This document shows positions 1-7,351 of a DNA stretch of 32,548 nucleotides, piece by piece. The notes beneath the pieces were generated by a model that saw nothing but the letters and a program-made list of their open reading frames with translations, made no database searches and was not told the origin of the DNA. Each line of letters starts with the position of its first letter. Within the stretch, counting starts at the first letter, position 1. The position numbers and the translations under genes are program-made. This stretch comes from JBEKYD01 sp049509915 (GTDB taxonomy: Bacteria > Acidobacteriota > Terriglobia > Bryobacterales > Bryobacteraceae), in NCBI GenBank assembly GCA_049509915.1, contig JBEKZL010000165.1, forward strand, positions 1 through 32,548, written 5' to 3'.

Positions 1-1112
1 GGCCCCACCGCTTTGGCGAAGATCATTTTGTACGCGCGGCAGAAGTAATCCAGGTCGGCAAACTGGCCGCGCTGGTCGTGGCGATGCTTGGGGCACCCGC
101 CGTGGCAGATCGACTGGTATTCGCACACCTGGCATTCGGGGTGAGGAATGGTTTTGGTGGCGGCGAACTTGTACCGCCGCTGACGGCGGGCAATCTCGCT
201 CCAGGAATCCTCATTCACGTTGCCGAGCTTCCAGCCCTCTTCCACGAAAAAGTCGCACGGGTATACGTCGCCGTTATATTCCACCACCACGTAGCTGTCG
301 CAGGTCTCGTGCATGGTGCAGGTACCGGGCTTTTGGCCGGCCAGCGCCTCGGCGATGTTGTCGAAGTAACGAATGCGCACGCGCTTTCGGTCCGGCCACC
401 ACAGCTCGAACGTCTCGCACAGAAACTTGCCATATTGTTCCGGCGTAATGGTGAAGGGCAGCGGCTGGCCCAGGCCGTCGAATTCCGAAAGCGGAATGTA
501 CTGAATGTAGTCGATCCCGAGCGAGCGGAAAAAGCGGTAGAGCTCCCTGGGCTGCTGGACATTCGCCTGGCTCAACACGCACAGCGCGTTGAATTCCACG
601 CCGTTCTTCTTAAGGCACTCGATACCCTGAATCACTTTGCGCCACGTGCCAGCGCCTCCTTTATTCACGCGGTAAAGATCGTGCGCCTGTTCCGGGCCAT
701 CGAGCGAAATGCCGATCAGCCAGCCGGTCTCTTGGAAGATCCGGCACCAGGCATCGTCCAACAGGATGCCATTGGTCTGCATCGAGTTCGAAACCGACTG
801 TCCGTTCCGTCCGTGCCGCTTCTGCAATTCCACCAGGGATTCGAAGAACGCCGGTCCCGCCAGCGTCGGTTCCCCGCCCTGAAACGCGAATGCACTGGCC
901 GGGTAAGAATAGAAAAGGAAGCTGTCCACCAGGCGCTCCAGCGTTTCCATGCTCATGCGGCGGCCTGGAAGCGCCTGGTAGGGATCGGCCTCGCGGTCGA
1001 GATAGAAACAGTAGGAGCAATCCAGGTTGCAGACCGCCGAGGCCGGCTTAATCAGCAGCGAACCGATGCGCGGCGTCGCGCCGGTACCGTCGAGAATCGG
1101 AAACGCTCCCAT
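1..1112 (-). CDS. Anaerobic sulfatase-maturase-like radical SAM/SPASM protein (3' end outside window)
   Basis: Reading leftwards from an ATG at 1112, the frame stays open to base 1, giving about 370 residues without a stop; the C-terminal end is missing. Near the N-terminus is the radical-SAM motif CNLDCSYC (C28, C32, C35), followed by a GGEP segment (SAM-binding region). The C-terminal third carries a SPASM-type cysteine series, including CEYQSICHGGCPK and a late YFC. Family members use SAM and auxiliary [4Fe-4S] clusters to convert an active-site Cys or Ser of a sulfatase to formylglycine in the cytoplasm. Full-length relatives are usually near 390-420 residues, so little is lost. No sulfatase gene is in the window; one could lie past the left edge. 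Other SPASM peptide-modifying enzymes are the main alternative. Confidence 0.85.
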   Translation of the reverse strand, partial: MGAFPILDGTGATPRIGSLLIKPASAVCNLDCSYCFYLDREADPYQALPGRRMSMETLERLVDSFLFYSYPASAFAFQGGEPTLAGPAFFESLVELQKRHGRNGQSVSNSMQTNGILLDDAWCRIFQETGWLIGISLDGPEQAHDLYRVNKGGAGTWRKVIQGIECLKKNGVEFNALCVLSQANVQQPRELYRFFRSLGIDYIQYIPLSEFDGLGQPLPFTITPEQYGKFLCETFELWWPDRKRVRIRYFDNIAEALAGQKPGTCTMHETCDSYVVVEYNGDVYPCDFFVEEGWKLGNVNEDSWSEIARRQRRYKFAATKTIPHPECQVCEYQSICHGGCPKHRHDQRGQFADLDYFCRAYKMIFAKAVG

Positions 1113-1252
1113 GCGGTTAGTGTAACCGTGGCGACGCTCTCACGGGAATGCCGCACAATTGGCGATTGGGTCGAGTGACGGGGTTGCGGTAGACCGGGCA
1201 CGAAAGGGATTGTCCCGGGTCTGTTGTGGGGCGTGGTCATCCTTTCGTCGCC

Positions 1253-1490
1253 AAAGCCTTGACTGGAGAGAACCATCTTGGGCCGTATACCGTCTACTTC
1301 GTGTTTGCGCCGGGCGCTCTCGAGTCTAATTTTCCGCTCCATGATGCGTTCATGCGGTGGCCGGTGAGCGGATCGCGGCCGCGAAGCATAAATTGGGCTG
1401 GTACATCGAGCCGGGCTGCGAGTACAAACTTGAGCGCGGACATGCGTGGTCGGTTGGCATAAGCGGTGGCCTGTTGATCGCGATCCCAGA
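1253..1490 (+). pseudogene. Frameshifted fragment, possibly the C-terminus of an outer-membrane beta-barrel protein
   Basis: Two adjoining plus-strand frames together read like one protein. The first contains GPYTVYFVFAPGALESNF and HDAFM (to about 1354). The second begins near 1357 and contains KLGWYIEPGCEYKLERGHAW followed by SVGISGGLLIAIP. The alternating aromatic/glycine pattern ending in GLLIAIP recalls the last strands of bacterial outer-membrane proteins, but this resemblance is from memory. There is no start codon with a ribosome-binding site, no stop at the natural end, and a one-base frame change near 1355. I read it as a decayed gene tail in the gap between two divergent minus-strand genes. 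Confidence 0.3.
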
Positions 1491-1512
1491 ACCTTCGTTT
1501 GTCAATGGATGT

Positions 1513-2607
1513 TCACTGCAGTTTCCCCCGCGCGTCCACCGTCCAAGTTTCTGCCACGGTTTCGCCGCGCACTCCGTAGACGCGCTCGTGGAGATTCACG
1601 GCCACGCAAATGTGGTTGGGGATCACGCGGACGCGCTCGCCCACATCGAAAGTGCGCTCGGCGTGTCCGAGGTCGATGAAGCCGTGCTCCTCGTTCATCT
1701 TGTGGAAGCGCGCGCCGGGCGCTTCTATAACGCGGCCGAACGTGACCTCGGACGAAGCCGACAGCCGGTCCGACGAAAATGTCTTCGATCCCCCGTCGAC
1801 GATCATCTGCCCGGGATGAGCCGTGGATACCACCGTGGTAAGGACCGCTGCGGCGCAATCCTCCAGTTGGCAGGCGCCGCACCCGACCGTATTCATGTCG
1901 TTGAACACGTAGGTGCCGGGGCGGATTTCCGTCAGACCGTGGATTTCGTGGGAGTGAAACAAGGTGGGCGTGGATCCGCCGCTGACGATCGGCGTTTCGA
2001 TTCCCGCGCGGCGGAAATCGGCCAGAATCGATCTCAACAGCTCGCTCAGTTGCTCGAGCGCGCGCAGGCCGCTCTCGCTCAGAGCCTTGATATGGCCGGG
2101 ATAGAAAGTAACGCCGCGCAGCTTCAGGTGCGGCAGTTTTTCGAGGCTCTCGGCCAAGTGCAGCAACTCCCCGCCCGGCGCCACACCCACGCGGCCCAGG
2201 CCGACATCGACCTCCGCCAGTACGCCCACTTCGACCCGCGCGGCGCGGGCGGCGTCGGAAAGCTGGCGCGCGGCGACAACGCTATCCAGCGCCACGGTGA
2301 TGTTGGTTTTCGCCGCAAGCCACATCAACCGTTCCAGCTTCGACCGGCCGATCACGGGAAATGCTACCAGCAAATCGTCCGGGCCCGCGTTCAGCATCAC
2401 TTCCGCTTCGGAGACTTTGGCCACCGTGAGGCCCGCCGCGCCGCCGTCGAGCTGGCGCTTGCCTATCATTACCGACTTGTGGGTCTTGGTGTGAGGGCGC
2501 AGGCGCAGCGCATGTTCGGCCGCGTACTGGGCTACGCGCCCCAGATTGCGCTCCATCACATCCAGGTCCACGATCAGCGCAGGAGTATCGATATCCGCAA
2601 GGGTCAT
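1513..2607 (-). CDS. D-threonine aldolase / D-serine dehydratase-like PLP enzyme
   Basis: A 364-residue protein with the fold-type III (alanine racemase N-terminal) barrel pattern. It opens with DIDTPALIVDLDVMERNL and has RPHTKTHK at residues 37-44, where K41 is the expected PLP Schiff-base lysine. A C-terminal beta domain carries NHIC (H332, C334), the His-x-Cys metal pair of the D-threonine aldolase/eukaryotic-type D-serine dehydratase family. Length and motif order fit the family. Members cleave D-3-hydroxy amino acids to glycine plus an aldehyde, or dehydrate D-serine, in the cytoplasm with PLP and a divalent metal. The two activities cannot be separated by sequence reading alone. The gene stands alone, and its ATG faces the promoter of the next small gene. 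Confidence 0.85.
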   Translation of the reverse strand: MTLADIDTPALIVDLDVMERNLGRVAQYAAEHALRLRPHTKTHKSVMIGKRQLDGGAAGLTVAKVSEAEVMLNAGPDDLLVAFPVIGRSKLERLMWLAAKTNITVALDSVVAARQLSDAARAARVEVGVLAEVDVGLGRVGVAPGGELLHLAESLEKLPHLKLRGVTFYPGHIKALSESGLRALEQLSELLRSILADFRRAGIETPIVSGGSTPTLFHSHEIHGLTEIRPGTYVFNDMNTVGCGACQLEDCAAAVLTTVVSTAHPGQMIVDGGSKTFSSDRLSASSEVTFGRVIEAPGARFHKMNEEHGFIDLGHAERTFDVGERVRVIPNHICVAVNLHERVYGVRGETVAETWTVDARGKLQ

Positions 2608-2641
2608 GCCTCCAGAATATTGCGTCTGGCGGCGATGTCTT

Positions 2642-2670
2642 TTGAAAATATCAACATAAAATCATACTAT
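2642..2670 (+). promoter_or_regulatory. Sigma70-type promoter of the small protein gene
   Basis: TTGAAA at 2642-2647 and TACTAT at 2665-2670 are separated by exactly 17 bases, in a locally AT-rich stretch. Each box differs from consensus at one position. Transcription would start near 2677, only a few bases before the ATG at 2685. This implies a very short leader or use of the internal ATG at 2718. Confidence 0.55.
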
Positions 2671-2690
2671 GGTATATTAGTACTATGGTA
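2665..2690 (+). repeat. 10-bp direct repeat over -10 box and start codon
   Basis: TACTATGGTA occurs at 2665-2674 and again at 2681-2690, a 16-base period. The first copy contains the predicted -10 box and the second contains the ATG of the downstream gene. The placement suits a repressor binding pair, but no binding evidence exists. Confidence 0.5.
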
Positions 2691-2933
2691 GTAGAACGAG
2701 TACAAACAGGCGTGCGCATGGAAAAGCGGATCTTGAAAGTCCTCAAGGCAATTGCGGAGCTCAAGGATATGTCGCTCGGCGATCTGCTGGAGGGTATCGT
2801 GTTGCACGCCTTTGAAGGCAAGGGTGCATTTACCGATGAGACCCTGGCTCAGATCGCCCGCCTCCGCGAGATATACGGGCTCACGCTGACTGCCTCCGAT
2901 AGCCACCAACTCACCGAGGAACAGGCATCGTGA
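2685..2933 (+). CDS. Small conserved-type protein, possibly ribbon-helix-helix-like
   Basis: An 82-residue protein with N-terminal VQTGVRMEKRILKVLKAIAE, then a helical stretch containing MSLGDLLEGIVLHAFEGKG. The beginning (short strand, basic helix, then a second helix) resembles a ribbon-helix-helix core, but I cannot assign a family with confidence. The ATG at 2685 gives the longest frame. An internal ATG at 2718 (residue 12) is an alternative start, and neither has a strong Shine-Dalgarno sequence. The gene follows a good promoter overlapped by a direct repeat, which would fit autoregulation if it binds DNA. Function unknown. Confidence 0.65.
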   Translation: MVVERVQTGVRMEKRILKVLKAIAELKDMSLGDLLEGIVLHAFEGKGAFTDETLAQIARLREIYGLTLTASDSHQLTEEQAS

Positions 2934-3058
2934 TGCTGGCTCCCTCACGCTGATATCGAACTGGGTTTAGGCCTAATATTACTGAGCCGCCTGCTAAACT
3001 TCCCTAAGGATGGCTTCGCCTATTTTGGGCCGTCTTCGTGCTTTCGAAGGAGAACAAC

Positions 3059-4516
3059 ATGACACGCAGGCGAATGGTAAGTATTACCGCGGCCGTTCTT
3101 GCCTTTCTGAACGCTGCGATGGTTTGCGCATCCGGGCAGGAGCCAGCGAAGCAGACCCGTGCCGACCTATATCACGAGTCTCTGCGTCCGCAGTTCCACT
3201 TCACGGCACGCTACTGGAGCGATTACAGGCTCAACCCTAAGGAACACCAGGAGGGCTGGATTAACGACGTCAACGGCCTGGTCTATCTGGACGGCGAGTA
3301 TCACTTTTTCGCCCAACGCTGGTGGTCGTGCTGGCTCCACGCAGTGAGCAAGGACCTGGTGCACTGGCAGGAGCTTCCCCCGGCATTTGGCAAGGACGAC
3401 AAGTTCGGCGGGACCCAATCCGGCGGCGCGGTGGTGGATTACGACAACACTTCCGGGCTGGCTACCGGGAAGACACCTGTGATGGTTGCATTCTGGGCCA
3501 GTACGGATAACTTGCGCCAATGCATTTCATACAGCAACGATCGGGGGCGCACCTGGGTGAAGTACGACAAAAACCCGGTCCTGATCCATCCGCAAAGAGA
3601 TCCGAAAGTGTTCTGGTACGCGCCGGAGAAGAAATGGATCATGATACTCTACGGCCCGCCGAAGAACAGTTACCTGCTGTTTTCTTCGAAGAACCTGCTG
3701 GATTGGACGAAGCTCGGTGACCCGATTCCGGACATGTATGAATGCCCCGATATGTTCGAACTGCCTTTGGACGGCAACGCCGCGCGTACAAAATGGGTGA
3801 TTGTGAATGGCGACGGAAGCTTTGTAGTCGGCGCCTTTGATGGCACCAGCTTTCGCGCGGAAACCGCCAAGCGGCGCGGTGATTATGGACGCAACTTCTA
3901 CGCCACCATGACATGGAACGGCATGCCCGCACAGGACGGCAGGCGCATTCAGGTCGCCTGGATGAGGGGCGGTTCCTACCCCGATATGCCGTTCAATCAG
4001 CAGATCACCTTTCCGGCGGAGCTGACGCTGCGGACGCTGCCGGAAGGGATTCGCCTGTGCCGCAGCCCGATTCGGGAAATCGAGAAGATCTATGACCGCG
4101 ATTTCACGCTGACCGACAAGCGCTTGAAGCCGGGCGAAAGTCTTCTTGGCGGCCTGCCGGGCGAACTCTTTGATATTCGCATAGAGATCGACATGTCGAA
4201 GACGAATTGCGAGCAGATCGTTCTGAACGCCCGCGGCAACGAGGTGAAGTATCTCGTCAAGGAGCAGGCGGTCGAATCGTGCGGCGTACGCCAGGAACTG
4301 AAGCCCCGGTCTCAACGCGTGTCCCTGCGCGTCCTGGTGGATCGCATGTCCGTCGAAACGTTTGGCAACGAGGGAGAGGTGTCCATCACCAACCAGGCTC
4401 GCGCCCAAGCATCGAAACCCGCTCTGGCGCTCAATGCCATAGGCGGAGAGGCGCATATCAGTTCGGTCAGCGTTCACACGCTGCGATCGATCTGGCCGGC
4501 GCACGTAACACGCTGA
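3059..4516 (+). CDS. Secreted glycoside hydrolase family 32 (levanase/fructan beta-fructosidase/invertase type)
   Basis: The start is the ATG at 3059, preceded by AAGGAG at 3047-3052, giving 485 residues. A GTG 21 bases upstream is in frame but would lie before this ribosome-binding site. Residues 1-25 form a signal peptide: basic MTRRR, hydrophobic core, then small residues near CASG. Three GH32 catalytic motifs are in order: WINDVNG at 67-73 (nucleophile D70), RDP at 180-182 (transition-state stabilising D181), and YECPDMFEL with acid/base E228. A C-terminal beta-sandwich region follows. The enzyme should hydrolyse terminal beta-fructosyl bonds of sucrose, inulin or levan outside the cytoplasm. 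The first motif has Val where many members have Pro. Exact substrate is not readable from sequence. Confidence 0.93.
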   Translation: MTRRRMVSITAAVLAFLNAAMVCASGQEPAKQTRADLYHESLRPQFHFTARYWSDYRLNPKEHQEGWINDVNGLVYLDGEYHFFAQRWWSCWLHAVSKDLVHWQELPPAFGKDDKFGGTQSGGAVVDYDNTSGLATGKTPVMVAFWASTDNLRQCISYSNDRGRTWVKYDKNPVLIHPQRDPKVFWYAPEKKWIMILYGPPKNSYLLFSSKNLLDWTKLGDPIPDMYECPDMFELPLDGNAARTKWVIVNGDGSFVVGAFDGTSFRAETAKRRGDYGRNFYATMTWNGMPAQDGRRIQVAWMRGGSYPDMPFNQQITFPAELTLRTLPEGIRLCRSPIREIEKIYDRDFTLTDKRLKPGESLLGGLPGELFDIRIEIDMSKTNCEQIVLNARGNEVKYLVKEQAVESCGVRQELKPRSQRVSLRVLVDRMSVETFGNEGEVSITNQARAQASKPALALNAIGGEAHISSVSVHTLRSIWPAHVTR

Positions 4517-4904
4517 ATCCGTCGAAAAACCACCCGTCCCTCCCGCAGCAGGCGGCAGCGGTGGCGCGCATAGCAGAAGACTTCGCCGCCGTGCTCGGCA
4601 CCGGTCAAGTTGATGTCTTCCACTACAGGAGTAAACTCCGACTCCAGGCCGAAGAGAGGCGACGGGTGAACTCGACGATGGCGGCGCGGCGGGCCAGGGT
4701 GAACTTCCATGCTCATGGCCGGCAGGAACACGTTGTCCTTGGTCGAGATCTCAACCGGACGGGTGGAGGCGAGCACGATTTCGGTGGTTGCGCTATCCTG
4801 TCGTTGGCGCTGGCGATTGGTGTGAGTAGCTAATTCCTGCGCCATCGGTCACTTGGCCCCAAATGAAAAAGGCCAGTTCTGAATAGGCGTGTCGGAGACC
4901 GCTC
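4517..4904. other. Gap with no convincing gene
   Basis: This 388-base stretch lies between the convergent GH32 and MFS genes. A minus-strand frame of about 120 codons (4845 down into the GH32 end) contains protein-like text such as STKDNVFLPAMSMEV and FTPVVEDINLTGAEHGGEV. It matches no family I know, lacks a ribosome-binding site and runs through the GH32 stop. It may be a decayed gene. I saw no clear terminator hairpin with a T-run. Confidence 0.3.
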
Positions 4905-6203
4905 CTATTTCGCCGCCTGCCGCGCGGACGCCAATTCGAGTTCCAGCTTCCGCTCCGGGTCCACCACCAGCCACGTGAGGGCTCCGACGCCACACAGCCC
5001 CGCCGCTACCAGGAAGGAAGCGGTCCAGCCGAATTGAGACGCAAGGAACGGCGTCAGCGACCCTGTAATCGTTCCGCCGATCTGGTTGCCCATGTTCATC
5101 ACGCCCGATACAGACCCAGCCGAGCGCCCTCCCATGTCTGCCGTCACCGACCAGAAGACACTCAGCGAGAAGTATAGCGCTCCGGCGCCGCCGGCTAGGA
5201 CTATGCTCGCCAGCCGTGCGTCAGCCACTTGCGCCCCGAACGCCACGAAGAGACCCGACAGGCCCATCCCGACCAGCGCGACACCCGAGCGACCCACACG
5301 CTTGCCCAGGTGCTTCGTCAGGAAATCGCTGACCCATCCGCCCAGCGGTGAACAGGTGGCCATCATCAGAAACGGGAGCATCCCATAGTAGGAGCTCGAT
5401 TTCAGGTCGAGTCCCCGCACACGGTTAAGGTAGATGAAGAACCATGTGAAGTAGATATAGGCCACATACCCGTAGCAGAAGTAACTTAGGGTCAATGCCA
5501 GAACGTCCTTCGAACCCAGGATCATGCGCCACGGAACTCTTGTTTCTGTGCCCCTCTGGGTCAGCCCGGCGTTGATGAATGACACTTCCTGCGAGTCGAT
5601 CCAAGGGTGATCCGCTGGTTTGTCGCGGCACACCATAATCCACACGGCACCAGCCGCCAGCGACATTACCGCGCACATCCAGAACGACCACCGCCACCCG
5701 TGATGCAGAAGAATGTAGGTGATAAATGGAGGCGCGATGCCCGCTCCCACACCCACGCCCGCAAAAATCAAGCCGTTGGCGATCCCGCGTTCCCCGGAGG
5801 GAATCCAGGTCGCCACCAACCGGTTTCCGGCCGGATAAACCACCGCTTCTCCGACGCCCAGTGTGAAACGCACCAGTAACAAGATCAGCAGAACCGCCGA
5901 CAGCTTCGGTGAAACAATCGCTGTCAGCGCCGTGAACGCGCCCCACCACAATGTGCCGACCGCGATAACCCGGCGCGGACCAAACCGGTCTGCCAGGCGC
6001 CCTCCCGGCGCCTGCATCAGCGCATATCCCAGCACAAATGCGCTGAATACCCATCCCAGTTGCGTGTTGGTTAAATTCAATTCTTTCTGGATAGACTGGC
6101 CGGCAATTGAAATGTTCACACGGTCCAAATAAGCGATCGCGCTAATGACGAACATCCAGAAGATCACCACCCATCTGAGTCGGACCTTGAAAATACCAGG
6201 CAT
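4905..6203 (-). CDS. MFS transporter, anion:cation symporter (ACS) type
   Basis: The chosen ATG at 6203 gives 432 residues beginning MPGIFKVRLRWVV, with GGAG upstream. A longer in-frame extension to 6362 is polar, low in conservation character and not membrane-like, so it is left out. About twelve hydrophobic segments are visible. The loop after helix 2 carries GGRLADRFGPRRV, the MFS motif A (G-x3-D-R-x-G-R-R). The YLDRVNISIAG segment in helix 1 is typical of the ACS group (glucarate, galactonate, phthalate and sialate carriers). It probably imports an organic acid or sugar acid with protons across the inner membrane. It is convergent with the GH32 gene. A fructose role is possible by neighbourhood only, since ACS carriers rarely take neutral sugars. 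Confidence 0.85.
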   Translation of the reverse strand: MPGIFKVRLRWVVIFWMFVISAIAYLDRVNISIAGQSIQKELNLTNTQLGWVFSAFVLGYALMQAPGGRLADRFGPRRVIAVGTLWWGAFTALTAIVSPKLSAVLLILLLVRFTLGVGEAVVYPAGNRLVATWIPSGERGIANGLIFAGVGVGAGIAPPFITYILLHHGWRWSFWMCAVMSLAAGAVWIMVCRDKPADHPWIDSQEVSFINAGLTQRGTETRVPWRMILGSKDVLALTLSYFCYGYVAYIYFTWFFIYLNRVRGLDLKSSSYYGMLPFLMMATCSPLGGWVSDFLTKHLGKRVGRSGVALVGMGLSGLFVAFGAQVADARLASIVLAGGAGALYFSLSVFWSVTADMGGRSAGSVSGVMNMGNQIGGTITGSLTPFLASQFGWTASFLVAAGLCGVGALTWLVVDPERKLELELASARQAAK

Positions 6204-6536
6204 TGTTCGCTCCGCAGGTCGTCTCCGGCAAAACGCGGCCATTGGCGCCAGTCGGCAACGGCTTCTCACGTATTCCCGGAACCGATTGTCTAACCGGAAA
6301 GCCGTTTCGGACCTCCAGTTCCCGATCAGTATACACCCAGCCGCCGTCTTTTGATCCTGCATTACACGGACTATAGAGCTCGTAGAAAATGCCCGTTAGT
6401 CCGAACTTCTTTAAGCCAGGACGTGTTAGCCGGCTGTCTTGATTTGAGTTGGCTGGCTTTCGCCTTCCAGTCTATTGGGTACGATTACAGTCTGGCAGAA
6501 ACAGTTCCTGTCCAGACGGTCCAGGATCCCACTTCC
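6204..6536. other. Upstream region of the MFS gene
   Basis: No gene is supported here. On the minus strand a TATACT box (bases 6333-6328) could serve the MFS gene, but no matching -35 hexamer stands at the right distance. The stretch right of about 6380 shows no readable frame and leads into the IS21 remnant. Confidence 0.3.
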
Positions 6537-6885
6537 AGCGTGACGTGGCCACTCAAAACCTCGAGGATGTCTCAACTCGGATGCGCGCCGATGGCGCCGG
6601 GGAATCGCCAACCGTCGCAAGCATCGCGAGACAGGCCAGCTCCCCGATGACCGCTTCCAGCCCGAGGCAGTTCGGCCTTTGCCACTCCTCACACCGGACT
6701 ATCGCGACGACATCGAAGTTCTGGTGCACAAAGATCTGCGACTGACCTTCGATGGAAACCGCTGTTGCGTGCCGCCGCGCTATGTTGGTCATAAGCTCAC
6801 TGTCAAAGCCGATTCCTCCGCCCTGACCATTTGCGACCAGACGCATGAGATCGTGAACTATGCGCGCTGTTGGCAACACGGCCAG
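6537..6885 (+). pseudogene. istA (remnant): IS21-family transposase IstA, C-terminal remnant
   Basis: Two plus-strand frames join across a frameshift near 6590. The first reads DVATQNLEDVSTRMR. The second reads GIANRRKHRETGQLPDDRFQ, then DIEVLVHKDLRLTFDGNR, then VPPRYVGHKLTVKADSSALT and YARCWQHGQ. This order (LEDL-like segment, HRTT/RF segment, GNRYSVPPxYVG beta-barrel segment) is the C-terminal part of IS21 IstA, which follows the DDE core. The catalytic domain, the remaining C-terminus and istB are all missing. Family-like text stops after HGQ at about 6885, and a chance stop follows at 6898-6900. It is a dead fragment. Confidence 0.75.
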
Positions 6886-6892
6886 TCAGTGG

Positions 6893-7070
6893 CATCGTAA
6901 TTACCTGAGTCTTCCTATTTCGGTAGTCTTCCCAATTCGCCTTTGCCTGGCGGATGTCTTCCCGCTGGCGCTTCTTCATGCCACCGGCGAGCAAAATGAC
7001 AAAGCCGCTCGCCGTCCCGCCCGAAGTAAACGCGGTAGCCGGGGCCAAAATCGACTTTGTATTCCAGAAC
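6893..7070 (-). pseudogene. RelE/HigB-like toxin fragment with frameshifts
   Basis: Reading leftwards from 7070, one frame gives VLEYKVDFGPGYRVYFGRDG. A second frame continues with FVILLAGGMKKRQREDIRQA and NWEDYRNRK. Together they match the second half of HigB-type (RelE superfamily) toxins: the FGPGYRVYF strand, the LLxGGxKxxQxxDI helix and the basic tail. An in-frame TAA just upstream of VLEYK and the internal frameshift make it non-functional. At 6895 an ATG begins a frame reading MPLT, where the partner antitoxin would normally start. It is cut after four codons by the IS21 remnant. The 280 bases right of it, up to the adaptor gene at 7352, show no gene. Confidence 0.55.
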
Positions 7071-7351
7071 CCGTTACCGACCAGGCTCCGGAACGGGGAC
7101 TAGATCCGTGCTGGGGCGGAGAGCCCCCATTCCGACGCTTGCGCAAACGCCGGCACGCAGCTTCCGCCTCCGGCACCGAGACGAGCGCGCTTCCCGCGCG
7201 GTCCACCGCCTCCGTCCCACGGCGGCACATACCGTCCCAAAAGCGGACACAGCCCCATCTGCCTAACCTCTTTGGGCCCTATGGCGTCATAGTGTTACGG
7301 TCGTCCCGGAATGGCAGGCGCCATGCCTTCTCCATCTCCGGGAAAGCTCAC

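Noticed and set aside
78..1178. A long plus-strand open frame (366 codons) opposite the radical-SAM gene
   Set aside because: Its translation is His/Arg/Ala-rich with no family pattern, while the minus strand encodes intact CNLDCSYC and SPASM motifs.
4474..4845. A minus-strand gene between the GH32 and MFS genes
   Set aside because: Some stretches look protein-like, but no family, no ribosome-binding site, and the frame runs into the GH32 coding end. It is recorded only as a possible remnant.
6860..7351. N-terminal extension of the adaptor protein
   Set aside because: The frame is open, but it runs through IS21 and toxin remnants. The ATG at 7352 has a ribosome-binding site and begins the membrane helix of the family.
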